Source: Megamerina dolium (taxonomy: Eukaryota > Arthropoda > Insecta > Diptera > Megamerinidae). From it: 64,000 nucleotides of DNA. Positions 22,959-33,639 of this stretch are shown here, piece after piece. Location of the stretch: positions 44,534,554 through 44,598,553 of the forward strand of contig OY978525.1 of NCBI GenBank assembly GCA_963854835.1. Direction: 5' to 3'. The notes beneath the pieces were generated by a model. The model did no database searches. It was given only the letters and a program-made list of their open reading frames with translations, and was not told the origin of the DNA. Every line of letters begins with the position of its first letter. Position 1 is the first letter of the stretch. Made by a program: the position numbers and the translations under genes.

Positions 22959-23000
<42 letters not shown>
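22959..23000. repeat. TA microsatellite
   Basis: A TA run directly after the DD41D element. Confidence 0.96.
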
Positions 23001-23003
<3 letters not shown>

Positions 23004-23092
23004 TTGAGGGGGGAAAGTTGCCGGTGGGCCACAAGTTGGTTGATGGCGCGCTGGGAGCACACACACACACACGCACGTTTAATTTAGGTTGG
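23001..23092 (-). repeat. Left arm of an imperfect inverted repeat
   Basis: This 92-bp stretch, including a CA run and GCGCGCTGGGAGCAC, is the reverse complement of 23841-23950, apart from a roughly 27-bp gap (the TCTACAGCGGCAAGGTTTGA segment exists only in the right arm). The right arm sits in what looks like the leader of a BEL/Pao element, so this is probably an inverted scrap of that leader. Confidence 0.85.
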
Positions 23093-23109
23093 TTTAGGGA
23101 ATTAGTAAA

Positions 23110-23468
23110 AAAAAAATAAATATGTGGCACTTAAAGCCCCAAAGGGTTCATTGGCCGAGCTTCTCTTCCATTACTGTTGTGCGTCTTAAATTTGGACAGT
23201 ATTAGAAGGGACCTACTGATTTTAACCGGTTCCGAACGGCAGAACACTTGTGACGTCACCTTTTCTGAGCTTTGTCACAGAGTTCTTTTAGAAGCTTTTT
23301 CATGGCAAGCTGTTACTGTCGGAATAATTGCCAATTGCTTGCCGACAGGTGGGTACCATTCGAAAGAAAAATCTTATCGATATTAAATTTGTTATGCATC
23401 AGCCGGGGATTGAACCACGACCTACAGATCAGAATGCGAACACATTAACCACTGAGCTACGGCACCCA
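23110..23468 (-). repeat. tRNA-derived SINE, full-length (copy b)
   Basis: Reverse-oriented copy. On the minus strand the head GTGCCGTAGCTCAGTGG (A-box-like) is at about 23467, with a B-box-like GGTTCAATCCCC near 23410, and the tail ends GTGGCACATATTTA then T-rich at about 23110. The sequence beyond its head end (23473-23558) is a scrap of the RNase-H LINE seen at 12340-12430. Confidence 0.9.
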
Positions 23469-23472
23469 ATGT

Positions 23473-23558
23473 GCCGAATGTGTTCAGAAACTTAACGGAT
23501 GTGCTCATAGTAATGCGATTACTCTTATGTGGGTGAAGGGACATATTGGTATTGGCAA
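23473..23558 (+). mobile_element. LINE RNase H scrap
   Basis: This 86-bp stretch encodes ECVQKLNGCAHSNAITLMWV and GHIGI, nearly identical to the RNase H segment of the LINE at 11824-14818 but on the opposite strand. It ends abruptly at 23558. Confidence 0.88.
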
Positions 23559-23840
23559 CCAACAGCAAATTTGTTATTTTCGCTATTTGCTTCTCTCTCT
23601 CTCTCTCTCTCACCTTTTCTTATTTTCTCCTTCCTTTTGTTTTTTGCTTTTTTGGTTTGGTTATTATTCTGAATTTTATCACGACAGTGCGCGAATTTAT
23701 TATATCCCGATTTATTCCTTTTTTTCTTTAAATATCTCTTTATATACAAGTGTTGTATTGTGATTCTAAAACTAAGATTAAAATCGAAAACAACAGAACA
23801 AATTAAAAGTGTTTACTTAAATTAAAATTAAAACTAATTC
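23559..23840. other. AT-rich interval with CT microsatellite
   Basis: It contains a CT run at 23590-23611, then AT-rich sequence with no recognisable coding. It may be LTR or leader of the BEL element that follows. No second LTR was found to confirm this. Confidence 0.5.
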
Positions 23841-24640
23841 TCCAACCCAAATTAAACGTGCGTGTGTGTGTGTGCTCCCAGCGCGTCATCATCTACAGCG
23901 GCAAGGTTTGAACCAACTTGTGGCCCACCGGCAATTTCCCTCCTCAACTCAACATTTTATGGTCCTTCCAGCCGGATCGGCTCTCAACGTTTGGTAAGAA
24001 TATCTTTCCACCCAGGTACGTGCCAATACGATTATGCAAAAATGGTTTACTGATATATTATACGTGAATGTGTATATGTAAATTTCTCGATTGTTCCCCA
24101 ATATATGTATTTATATTTACATACTGCTATATAAAGTGCACATTTGCACATATAATGCAAATGAACATATTCACACATAAAATATAAAAACCACTAAATA
24201 TATACAATATAGGCCAAAACCTGTTGAAGGCCATTGATACCAACAAATAAATTGTTATAAATATTTCGGAACAAACCACTTGTTGTTTTTTCTTCTCCCA
24301 AAGTTTCCCTACATAAAGAGTACATACACACATATTGCGAGTCGGTGTTGTTTCTTTTCCCATACTCTACAATTGTTGTAAGATTGGCTGCTGTCGATAA
24401 GCAACAAAAGCACATACATATATACGTGCCTATTATATTTGCCTATTATCAATAAAAACATCAACAACAATTAGTGCATACTACCTGCCGTTTGTTTTCT
24501 TTTGGTTTTGGTCTGCTTATATACTTTATAATATTAAGTAGCATCCTAGGTAACACGACCTCGAGGACAAAAAGTCCTGTTGACCCCTAGAGTGAAATTT
24601 TAAAAAATAAAATAAAACACTTTTATATAAGTGTTAGTAT
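23841..24640 (+). other. Probable LTR/leader of BEL copy A; right arm of inverted repeat at its start
   Basis: 23841-23950 is the right arm matching 23001-23092. After it comes TTTATGGTCCTTCCAGCCGG, resembling the leader sequence found downstream of the LTR in BEL/Pao elements, and a GGTAAGAATA word that could act as a splice donor. From 24060 to 24640 the sequence is AT-rich with TATA-like and AATAAA words but no ORF longer than about 75 codons. Assignment to BEL rests on position and is tentative. Confidence 0.4.
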
Positions 24641-24763
24641 CACTTGATGCCAATCGCGTATTATACTTGTTCTCCTTTTGAAAATCTTGCGCATTGTCTG
24701 TTTTCGCTCTCTCCCTCCCTAATAATCAATTACTGTCTAAAATATTCAAAACCATTTGAGCAA

Positions 24764-25978
24764 ATGTCCGACGTCAAGCGGTTTAAAGCTGTCGTGGAGG
24801 AAATCCACACATTTGACAGGTATTTCCAAACCCTCAGTGAAGATACCCACAGCACTTTCTCTCTGGGTATCCAGAAAAAGGAGTTCGAGACCCTATAGAA
24901 TAGTTGGCGGACGGCGTGGGAATAGATAATCTCTGCGGAGGAAGATGTAGACGGAATAGAAGAGGTAAAGGAAGCATACCGAGAGTGCCAGGTGGCTTAT
25001 ACTTAGTGCCTCTCTAACATTAACTCCCATCTCTATGACCTGACCGTTATAGTGCCTTCTCCGATTGCTGCTCATACTCCAACTACTCATAATTCCCCGA
25101 ATAATAACATTGAGCAAGTTTTTCCCTCTATTCAGTTGCGTCCATGCGATACAGCCTGCTTTTCCGGCGATTATGTATCGTGGCCAAGTTTTTGCGATTT
25201 GTTTACTGCGTTATCCACGTCTGTCGCCAGTGGAAAAACTATACCATTTGCTTCAGAAAACCCTAGGTGAAGCACATAGCATCATTCAGTCTGCTCCCTT
25301 GACTAATGATGGCTTCGCTCTTGCATGGCATAATCTCGAGGAGAGGTATGAAAATAAGAGAAATCTGATCAACTTACAGTTGAAATCTCTCCAGGCGGTA
25401 ACTTACGAAACCGGCCCTAACTTAAAACGATTACGACGAACGATAAATGACAGCATTACCCATCTAAAGCTAAATATCGACACCTTTCACTGGGATGCAA
25501 TTTTCGTTTATTTGTGTTCAACGAAGATTCCCGACACGACTCTCTGTCTTTGGGAGCAGTCTTTCAAAAATAAGTGAGAACTCAATAAGTGGAGTGATTT
25601 CGACGCCTTCTTAACCGAGCGATATCAAACGTTAGAATCGGTCTCGGATACCCGAAGTGGTTCCCGGCAACTCAGCCAGCCACAGAATCGGCAATTCCCC
25701 CACCCATCGAATCGGCAACCCGGTCGGTTCGACTCTCCCAGGCGATCGACTATTCCTCCAATGACTTCCAGGAAAATCAATACGTACCACAACGTTGTAA
25801 CTCGTAATTGTCCAGTGTGGCGAAAGATACACACTCTTCGTTCCTGTCCCGATTTCCTGAAGCTGTCAGTAGAAGAGCGGTTCAATATAGTCAGAAGGCA
25901 TAAGCTCTATACCAATTGCTTAGCCAACTCACATGAGTACCGTAGTTGCAAGAGCCCATTCACGTGCTCATCATGAAA
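24764..25978 (+). pseudogene. BEL/Pao gag (broken)
   Basis: The likely start is the ATG at 24764 (MSDVKRFKAVVEEIHTF), with a stop at 24896. Later frames contain FSGDYVSWPSFCDLFTAL, typical of the Pao gag core, then EKLYHLLQKTLGEAHSII and WHNLEERYENKRNLIN. A zinc-knuckle-like segment follows (CPVWRKIHTLRSC and LYTNCLANSHEYRSC), in which the second Cys of the first knuckle is Trp. At least three frameshifts or stops are needed to follow the protein, so it is dead. It would have formed the particle shell and packaged RNA. Confidence 0.83.
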
Positions 25979-26199
25979 AAATAAGCATCATTCCCTGCTT
26001 CATCGGTCAGAGGATTCCCCTGGAGTTCATCGAGAAGCAACTCCTGCGGATACACCCACTAGAGAGTCAACAGAACGAGTTCATCAACCGTTCGCATCCC
26101 AAGTGCAACCAGCTACAAAGGAAAACCATGACAAGGCTGTGTATTCTACAAGCCACACGACACAAAAACAGACAGTGCTACTGGGACGGGTACGGGTAT

Positions 26200-26640
26200 A
26201 AATTCGGCACCACAACATCTCCTTCACTACTCTAGCACTTATCGATTCCGTTTCGGAAGCCACGTTTATGTCCGAGCGGCTGCGAAATAGGTTGCGCCTC
26301 CCTATTTCAAATGTACGTACGACAGTAACTGGCCTAAACGAGGTCGTTACAGAGCTTCGTCAAAAATTTGTTCGCTGGAGATCAAATCCCCAGTTGACCC
26401 CAGCGTGACAATTAAAGTGGATGCCTTCGTGTTAATCAAGCTCACAGGAAAATTGCCTTCTTGTACAATATCTGCTAACTTACGTAAGGAACTTGCAGGC
26501 TTACGGTTAGCAGATGAAAATCTACATAAAAGTTCCCATGTAGATCTGGTCTTAGGAGGTGACATCTAGCCATCTAGCAAGAAGGCATTCGTAAGGGCAT
26601 TCTTGGTACCCTGATTGCTCAAAATACGGTTGTCGGTTGG
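26200..26640 (+). pseudogene. BEL/Pao protease region (broken)
   Basis: The frame through 26225-26330 gives LALIDSVSEATFMSERL, the BEL-type aspartic protease active site (normally ALIDSGSEATF), followed by VTGLNEVVTEL. A later piece around 26540 (HVDLVLGGDI) is the conserved segment between protease and RT in Pao elements. Stops and frameshifts separate these pieces. Confidence 0.78.
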
Positions 26641-27984
26641 ATTATCACTGAAACCCCAAGCGTATGGAACAATTTTATAATTCTATAACAAAATCAGTCT
26701 CAATCGACAAATCTCTCGATTCTGGGAGATCGAAGAACTCCCAAAAATTACTCCCAAGTCTGCCGACGACTTATACTATGAAGAATATTACAAGGAAACC
26801 ACATTCCGTAATAAAGACGGCCATTTTGTTGTGTGATTACCCTTCAAAAAGCAGTTTCCCGAGGAGTTATCATTAGGAGATTCGCGCGATTCGGCGCGAG
26901 CTCAATTCTTTGGTAACGAAGTGCGGTTATTCAAGACCCCACAATTTAAGATCGAATATGATCGAGTTCTTACGGAATATGTCGATTTAGGGCATATGAA
27001 GAGAATTGCTAATAATGTGAATTCAGCTCCCGATTTATCGTACTACCTCCCTCATCATGCGGTGGTGAAGCCTGACAGTATGACTACGAAACTTCGTGTG
27101 GTCTTTAATGCATCTAGCCGTACCTCAAGCGGCAAAAGTCTCAATGATGTGTTATGTACTGGTCCTATACTCCAATCAGATTTAATGGTTCTGATTCTCA
27201 GATGGAGGCTTTACAGATTCGTTTTTAAAGCTGACATTGAAAAGATGTATCGGCAAATTCTCGTGCATCCAAAGCACACCCCGTACCAACGAATTTTTTT
27301 CGAAAATCCCAAAACGAAGAACTGCAGAGCTTCGAGCTCCAAACTGTCACATTCGGCGTGAACTGTGCGCCATATTTAGCCATAAGAACTCTCTTGCAAC
27401 TCGCACAAGAGAATGAACTGGTTAACCCGATCGCTTCCGATATTTTAAAACACTCAATGTACGTAGATGACGTACTTGCCGGAGCTCATACGCTGAACGG
27501 AGCTACCACTGCGCGAAAGCAACTCGCCTCTGTGTTGAACACAGCAGGATTCTCGCTGAGGAAATGGACATCGAACCACCAAGATGTTCTTAAAGACCTT
27601 CCTGCAGATCATCTTTTGGATTCTGAGTTCCTGAATATTTCGGACCAGAGTACTGCAAAGACGCTAGGGCTCAAATGGAATGCGGGCTCCGATTATTTTT
27701 TCTTTACCCCAGGCTCACTCCCGAACAAAGCCTCTTTTACAAAACGAGAGGTTCTTTCAATGATTGCCAAGTTATTCGACCCTGCCGGATGGTTGGCACC
27801 CAAAATCATTGTTGCGAAGATGTTGATGCAACAACTGTTGCTCGGCGGTAACGATTGGGATGAAGCTATCAAGCCGTTAACCCTTCATAGTTGGCAGAAG
27901 TTTTTATCAAATTATCCAAATCTGACCGCCATACGCATTCCCCGTTTTGTGCAATTTTCCCCAGACGGCATTTGCTTAATTTAA
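26640..27984 (+). pseudogene. BEL/Pao reverse transcriptase (copy A, broken)
   Basis: The 26921-27361 frame contains RLFKTPQFKIEYDRVL, YYLPHHAVVKPDS and LRVVFNASSRTSSGKSLNDV, then FVFKADIEKMYRQI with the first RT Asp. The 27358-27984 frame continues with NCAPYLAIRTLLQLA, MYVDDVLAGAHT (catalytic Asp pair at 27466-27471), FSLRKWTSN and KREVLSMIAKLFDPAGWLAP. Only one frameshift near 27355 separates them, and the active-site residues are preserved. Homology ends at FSPDG (27970); the last few codons are unrelated. The element would have copied its RNA into cDNA. Confidence 0.88.
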
Positions 27985-28041
27985 TTTTCGATTGGCAGAT
28001 TAGCCTATTCAGTAGGACGTCCAGCCCATTGGTGGGAATTG
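27971..28041. other. Junction between opposed BEL copies
   Basis: About 70 bp joining the truncated end of copy A to the 3' end of copy B. Read on the minus strand it follows the last ORF of copy B and includes AACAATTCCCACCAATGGGC. It could be a stub of the polypurine tract and 3' LTR, but it is too short to prove this. Confidence 0.4.
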
Positions 28042-28443
28042 TTAAATTATAATATTAGGAGCCGGGTAATTAGAACGTGCAGGAGCTCTATGCGTTTCAT
28101 TCGCAGGTACAAATGGAACCATGGCAGGGGTAGTGTGTGGTATCGGGTCGATATTAGGAGCCGCTGACGGTTGCAGTGTAGCATGATGACAGGAGCAAGC
28201 AGGAGCAGAAGTTATAGAAGCTGGTAGAACACGCTGGCGTGGGGTTTCCTCTCGTCTAGTAATGACGATTTCACGTTTTTTCTTCAACGGCATTGAAATA
28301 AAACGAGGACAAAAGCGCAGTGGATGATCTCGATCACACACACGACAATCACGACGTTGCCTCGCCAACACACTCTTTTTCCATGACTCAAGAGGAGGAC
28401 GAACGGGGCTCCGATGGTTCAAGTCTTGGTTTCTCGAAGTCAT
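28042..28443 (-). CDS. Accessory zinc-knuckle ORF downstream of BEL integrase
   Basis: A 133-codon open frame from the ATG at 28443, lying after the pol stop on the same strand. The N-terminus is basic and polar. A Cys/His cluster CRVCDRDHPLRFCPRF (C-x2-C-x4-H-x4-C) is followed by SMPLKKKREIV, resembling a Gag-type nucleocapsid knuckle and its following helix, although Gag is normally upstream. The rest is rich in Pro, Ala and Thr and ends at TAA just before the presumed LTR. Related downstream knuckle ORFs occur in some insect Pao elements; its function is unknown. The second knuckle expected by analogy is missing, so it may be truncated. An ATG further upstream (28542) is in frame but overlaps the end of pol. 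Confidence 0.6.
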   Translation of the reverse strand: MTSRNQDLNHRSPVRPPLESWKKSVLARQRRDCRVCDRDHPLRFCPRFISMPLKKKREIVITRREETPRQRVLPASITSAPACSCHHATLQPSAAPNIDPIPHTTPAMVPFVPANETHRAPARSNYPAPNIII

Positions 28444-28489
28444 GGTTAAACGGGCAATACAAACAAAAAAAAGAAAAAAAAAATATGCA

Positions 28490-28746
28490 TTAGAATTTTG
28501 CTGGAAAAGTGGAATACGGTTGACACATGGGGAGTACGACAAGCTTTACAACAGGCCGAGTAATTATGCCTTTAGCGGTACGAATATCGGCCACACGTAC
28601 ACGGGAATCGGGACCTAAGTACGTCCTTTGAATCCGACCGAGCCTCCACTCGTGCGGAGGTAAATGTTCATTGAGTATGACCACTAGATCTCCTACACAA
28701 ACGTCGGTTTCTGGGGTCTTCCATTTAGTGCGTTTGTGTAGTTCCT
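28490..28746 (-). pseudogene. BEL/Pao pol C-terminal tail
   Basis: After the integrase catalytic domain, the minus strand encodes TDVCVGDLVVILNEHLPPHE, then WRLGRIQRTYLGPDSRVRVA and TRPVVKLVVLP. This is the conserved SH3-like end of BEL integrases (…LPPxxWxLGRI…). It is separated from the integrase frame by a shift near 28747. Confidence 0.82.
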
Positions 28747-29730
28747 TCAGGTATTCTTCTTTTCATTCATGCAGAAGGTTTGGTGGATTATCCTAAGACG
28801 TTTCCACCGATTAAGTACACTCAAGGCTCGACCTGCTACATCGGGTTCAGGAGGTGCTAATAAAGGCGACCCGCTCAAAAAATGGCCAGGCGTAAGGGGG
28901 GCTAAGTCTGCTGGGTTGTCAGACATTTGGCTTAAAGGCCTCGAGTTGAGGCATGCCTCGATACGAGCGAGTAAGGTACTGAACTCCTCTAGAGTGTACT
29001 TCAAATTGGGGGGAAGCTTCTTTAGGTGGGCTTTGAAGCTCTTTACGCCGGCTTCCCATAGACCACCCATATGGGGAGCCTCAGCGGGAATGAACCGCCA
29101 TTCTAAATTTTGATGGCTATGTGATGATTCCACGTTTTCATGTATGTGACGTAAAAACTTCTCGTTTTCGGCTCGTAGTGCACGAGAAGTACTAACAAAG
29201 GATGATCCGTTATCAGAGAAGATAGTTGCCGGACATCCACGACGGGAGAAGAAACGAGAAAACACTGCGAGAAAAGTAGGTATAATCTCACTCGTGGCCT
29301 CTAAGTGTATAGCCTTTGTGGCAAAGCATACGAACACGCAAACGTAACCTTTCGTAATGCGACATGCACGGCCAAGGTATGACTTAATGTCAAATGCGCC
29401 GGCCATATCTACACCGGTAGTGAAGAATGGTCTAGTGAGGGAAGTACGTTCGGGTGGCAACGCGGCCATTATCTGTGTATACTGCTTTCGCTTTTCGAGT
29501 ACACATATTTTGCATTTATACACGGTCGTTTTGACTAAATTCTTCAATTTGGGAACCCAATATTCCATGCGTATCAAACGCAGAAGTACCTGGTTAGCAC
29601 TATGCATAGACACGACATGCACAAACTCAATCAATAGTTGGGTGAATCGACCAGCATATGGGAGAAGAATAGGGAATCTCTCTCTGTAAGAGAGAGCCGG
29701 GGAATGAACCAAGCGGCCATTCATACGCAT
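28747..29730 (-). pseudogene. BEL/Pao integrase
   Basis: A 327-codon open segment. It starts RMNGRLVHSPALSYRERFPI, continues through the zinc-binding region (FVHVVSMHSANQVLLRLIR, where the first His of the usual HxxxxHxG pattern is present but the Gly is changed, then YKCKICVLEK), and enters the catalytic core: FFTTGVDMAGAF (Asp), TIFSDNGSSF (Asp) and PHMGGLWEAGVKS (Glu). All three catalytic residues are present. The frame is continuous and is among the best preserved retroelement domains here, but the flanking pol parts are broken. It would insert cDNA into the host genome. Confidence 0.87.
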
Positions 29731-29817
29731 TATACCACGTGAGTCAATGAACGGATTAAGTGGGAGTAGGTCACTCTTACGTGGAATTCAAATTTTCTTT
29801 GTTAAATCCGCATACTC

Positions 29818-30560
29818 TTAGGGGAAATGCCGCATTTGGCAGAGCACAATAAGCTTATTTCCGGTGAAAGCTATCTCCTCTGACGAGATACTCAGAGACG
29901 TAATACAATGCTCAGTTCGTCGAGTAGCCTGAGAATTATGAATAAATCTGAACATATATGCAATAACGCGTAATGCGCGTGGGAGAGATGAAAACCGTTT
30001 CAAAATATCATCAGATTCCAATCTCACGTAGTGAGATTTTATTGTTCTTGTTTCGGGAATGCCCATCAAATCCTTCGTTAAGGATGTAATCGGCCAATTT
30101 TTAACCACGGCGACCCTTGCCACCATAATCCATGATAAGCCAGTTCCTTAGCCGTAGTTCCTGGGGTTGCCAGATCAGCAGGGTTGTCAGAAGAGCTGAC
30201 ATGAAACCAATTAGAGCTTCCAACTTTCTCGATAATGGAAGACACTCGATTCGCCACAAATGTCATTCAGTGACATGGGGGTTTTTGTAGCCATGAGAGA
30301 ACAATGGTTGAATCGGTCCAAGCAAACAACGTGTATGTTGAAATGTGAAGTTGTGGTATCAAGGAATCTAGCATATGAGCCAATAAATCCGGTCCACAAA
30401 GCTAGAGCCATGGTAACGATTGATTTTTACGGGGGCGGAACGCGATTTTGCCGCCAGCAAATGGGTATAAATTTCACCCGTAGGATTCTTCATACACATA
30501 TCCACAGAACCATCGCAAAAACCGTGAAATTGCACGGTGCCGTCTGGGGAAAATTGCACA
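29818..30560 (-). pseudogene. BEL/Pao RNase H region (broken)
   Basis: Minus-strand frames at 30559-30368, 30411-30211, 30266-30078 and 30126-29818 cover the RNase H and linker. VQFHGFCDGSVDMCM occupies the place of the usual F-x-D-A-S segment, with the Asp kept. It is followed by YTHLLAAKSRSAPVK, FHVSSSDNPADLATPG and LWWQGSPWL, all typical of Pao pol. Three or more frameshifts lie between them. Confidence 0.82.
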
Positions 30561-31487
30561 AAATGGGGAATGCGTATGGCGGTCAGATTGGATAATCTGA
30601 TAAAAACTTCTGCCAGCTATGAAGGGTTAACGGCTTGATAGCTTCATCCCAATCGTTACCGCCGAGCAACAGTTGTTGCATCAACATCTTCGCAACAATG
30701 ATTTTGGGTGCCAACCATCCGGCAGGGCCGAATAACTTGGCAATCATTGAAAGAACCTCGCGTTTTGTAAAAAAGGCTTTGTTCGGGAGTGAGCCTGGGG
30801 TAAAGAAAAAATAATCTGAGCCCGCATTCCATTTGAGCCCTAGCGTCTTTGCAGTACTGGTCCGAAATATTCAGGAACTCAGAATCCAAAAGATGATCTG
30901 CAGGAAGGTCTTTAAGAACATCTTGGTGGTTCGATGTCCATTTCCTCAGCGAGAATCCTGCTGTGTTCAACACAGAGGCGAGTTGCTTTCGCGCAGTGGT
31001 AGCTCCGTTCAGCGTATGAGCTCCGGCAAGTACGTCATCTACGTACATTGAGTGTTTTAAAATATCGGAAGCGATCGGGTTAACCAGTTCATTCTCTTGT
31101 GCGAGTTGCAAGAGAGTTCTTATGGCTAAATATGGCGCACAGTTCACGCCGAATGTGACAGTTTGGAGCTCGAAGCTCTGCAGTTCTTCGTTTTGGGATT
31201 TTCGAAAAAAATTCGTTGGTACGGGGTGTGCTTTGGATGCACGAGAATTTGCCGATACATCTTTTCAATGTCAGCTTTAAAAACGAATCTGTAAAGCCTC
31301 CATCTGAGAATCAGAACCATTAAATCTGATTGGAGTATAGGACCAGTACATAACACATCATTGAGACTTTTGCCGCTTGAGGTACGGCTAGATGCATTAA
31401 AAACCACACAATGTTTCGTGGTCGTACTGTCGGGCTTCACCACCGCATGATGGTGGTACGATAAATCGGGAGCTGAATTCACATTAT
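30543..31487 (-). pseudogene. BEL/Pao reverse transcriptase (copy B, broken)
   Basis: Inverted counterpart of 27010-27970. It retains HHHAVVKPDS (with an 8-bp deletion relative to copy A), VVFNASSRTSSGKSLNDV, FVFKADIEKMY and MYVDDVLAG. The frameshift between the two halves (near 31145) is shared with copy A, so it predates their separation. Copy B has its own shift after LNISDQ (about 30860). Confidence 0.86.
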
Positions 31488-31639
31488 GAGCAAAAACACT
31501 CTTTACTATGCGCCATTGCAGACCGAATATGTTTGAAGTTTATTCGGTTAAATTAAGTGCTAAATATTGCATAAATATAATGTGATTTTTTGGCAACACT
31601 ATTTTTGGCAGCTCAGCTGTTTTCGTGTAACATGTTACT
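31488..31639. other. Unassigned interval
   Basis: About 150 bp with no recognisable coding, probably the 5' region of the following transposon fragment. Confidence 0.4.
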
Positions 31640-32285
31640 GTCAAACATGTTCAGTTTGGTCTATAATTTAACCATAAATCGATTTACAAACGAACAACGC
31701 TTGCAGATTATTGAACTTTATGATCAAAATTCATGCTTGTTTAAGAAGTGCATCGTGCATTTTCTTGTGTTCAGCGACAAAGCTCATTTCTGGTAGAATG
31801 GATAGGTGAATAATCAAAATTGCCGTATTTGGTGTAAAGAGCAGCCAGAAGCATTGCAAGAACTACCAATGCATTCCGAAAAATGCACTGTTTGGTGTGG
31901 GTTATGGGCCGGTGGCATCATTGGACCGTACTTTTTCAAAGACGACGAAGGCAGGAACGTTACTGTGAATGGCGAGCGATGATTACAAACTTTTTTGCCC
32001 AAAATGGAAGAGTTGGACTTGAGTGACATGTGGTGTCATCAAGACGGTGCCACATGCTACACAGCACGCGAAACAATGGCCCAATTGAGAGGCGAGTTTG
32101 GTGAACAGTTTCTGCCATATCCACCTTCCGATAGTTGGCACAAATTTTTGTATCTGCAGCGAATACTAGTATCCTATGCTCGTAAGATTCTAAACAACGT
32201 GCAACGTCTAGATTGCTTACATCAAATCAAAGAATTTGTGTTCGAAAATCGTCGATTAACAGAGATCTTACTGATATTGTTAAAA
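31640..32285 (+). mobile_element. DD41D-type transposon fragment, copy 2 (diverged)
   Basis: Transposase coding similar to the element at 21885 but of a different subfamily: INRFTNEQRLQIIELYDQN at the N-terminus, then an internal deletion near 31750, and FSDKAHFW (first Asp). NCRIWCKEQPEALQELPMH, VWCGLWAGGIIGPYFFKDD and MWCHQDGATCYTARETMAQL (second Asp) follow. The third-Asp region is degraded after EQFLPYPPSDSW. Stops lie after HFW and after NGER. No terminal repeats were identified. Confidence 0.85.
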
Positions 32286-32515
32286 TATCGGTGAAAAACA
32301 TTTTGAAAGACCCTTTGTGCCTGAGAAAAGTCAAATCTCGATTGGTTCCAAAACGCTTAAGTGTCTAGTTGAAGTGTGTGAATAATAAGGCTATGAAGCA
32401 CCGCGAACTGAAGATCTTTTGTGCAGAAGTGTGTGAAACAATGCTTTCTGATTATCGGGACAAGATGAAACGAATTATTTCCTGAGATGGGACTTGGCTA
32501 TCCCGGAAATTAAAC
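32286..32515 (+). mobile_element. Mariner-like transposase scrap
   Basis: The frame reads VKNILKDPLCLRKVKSRLVP, then a stop and EVCETMLSDYRDKMKRIIS followed by a stop and DGTW. This corresponds to the linker before the first catalytic Asp of mariner transposases (…CETMLSDYxDxxKxIITGDETW…). The copy ends there. It differs from all other mariner families in the window. Confidence 0.72.
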
Positions 32516-32639
32516 TTAACAAGATTATTAGTTAGCATAAGTTTATTGTGTGAAGTGGAAATTAATAAAATTGTTTAAAATTATAACTAATTTCCCGGTA
32601 TTTTTTGCTTATAGTAGTGTATGAAGGCTAAGTGTTCTC

Positions 32640-33590
32640 TGTGCCGTACATAAGATGGGAGACCCCATAATTTGCATCATGTACCTTGGACTAAGTCCCG
32701 ATAGCATCGCCTACAAGGTTCTATGGGGCGTATTGTGTGAAAGATTGAAGCCTCTGCTTAGCAATGAACTTCATCAGTATGGCTTCAGACTAGGTTATTC
32801 TATCATCAACCAGATTTTCACACTACACCAAATCCTGGAGAAGCTTCTAGAAAGTCAGATCGACACATATCATCTAATTGGGGGTGGGGGATTACCTCTA
32901 CACAACAGTGTATATGTTCGGTATTCCTGTGAAGCTCATTCGTCTTTGCAGTGACAATATATAACTCCTGTTGGGCAGTGAAAATAAGGAAGGACCTCTC
33001 TCGGCAAGATGATTCGTTATCGTGCGACTTGTTCAATCTTATTATGGAGACGATAATACGAGCTACTGATTTATGATATAATGGCACTATCTTCGCCAAA
33101 AGTGTCATGCTGTTGTCGTATGCCGATGAAGGGCTTTATCTGTCTTGGAACCACCATTAACATCAATAATTATCATCAACCTGGATATATTGCGAAGGAT
33201 TGCTATTGCTAAAAGGTACTACTTTGGGCTAAGTAAGCAATTGAGAAGTCGAGCCCTCTTTCGAGCTACGAAAAGTCCACTCTACATGCCTCTCATCATC
33301 CCTGTCCTTACATATGCCCCCGAAAATTGGACATATTTCACCTCAGATGAGAGAATGCTGGGAGGTTTCAAAAGAAAAGTCCTACGCAAAATCTATGGAC
33401 CTACGAGTATTTGCGTTTATAGCGAGTATTGAATAAAGTACAACCATGAGTTGTAAGCGCATTAAAACTGTAAATCGTATTAAAATATAGCAAACTGTGC
33501 AGGCTAGGTTATGTTGAGCGAATGGAAGAACACGCTCCGGCTAAGAAGGAGTTATATTCGGAGAGAGAATTCTTCATCTTTTTCGGCTAA
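32640..33590 (+). mobile_element. RTE LINE, copy 3 (old, RT only)
   Basis: Plus-strand frames at 32655-32954 and 33145-33432 contain IAYKVLWGVLCERLKPLLSN, QYGFRLGYSIINQIFTLHQI and, after a gap with stops, YYFGLSKQLRSRALFRATK and ERMLGGFKRKVLRKIYGP. These match the RT of the RTE copies at 2132 and 54339, but the active-site region is lost and divergence is clearly higher. A piece of the C-terminus (ANVMLSEWKNTLRL-like) is visible to about 33560. Confidence 0.8.
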
Positions 33591-33639
33591 CCATAAATCA
33601 AGCTAAGTTTTGGTTTCCTTGAAAGAAGTGAAGTGTTGG

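Larger units (their letters stand above)
24641..27970 (+). mobile_element. BEL/Pao LTR retrotransposon, copy A (3'-truncated)
   Basis: Plus-strand order is gag, protease, reverse transcriptase, with coding interrupted by many stops and shifts. It breaks off in the segment after the RT (FSPDG) at 27970, and RNase H and integrase are missing. From 27010 to 27970 it is matched by the minus-strand copy B at 30543-31487, which supplies the complementary 3' half of such an element. Together the two copies span one complete BEL body, but in opposite orientations. Confidence 0.88.
27985..31487 (-). mobile_element. BEL/Pao LTR retrotransposon, copy B (5'-truncated)
   Basis: Minus-strand order is RT (31487-30543), RNase H, integrase, integrase C-terminus and a downstream accessory ORF ending at 28042. 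Gag, protease and both LTRs are absent. The start of homology (31487) falls within the RT at the same point where copy A reads AATGTGAATTCAGC (27015). Identity with copy A in the shared part looks high, so the two belong to one subfamily. Confidence 0.88.
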
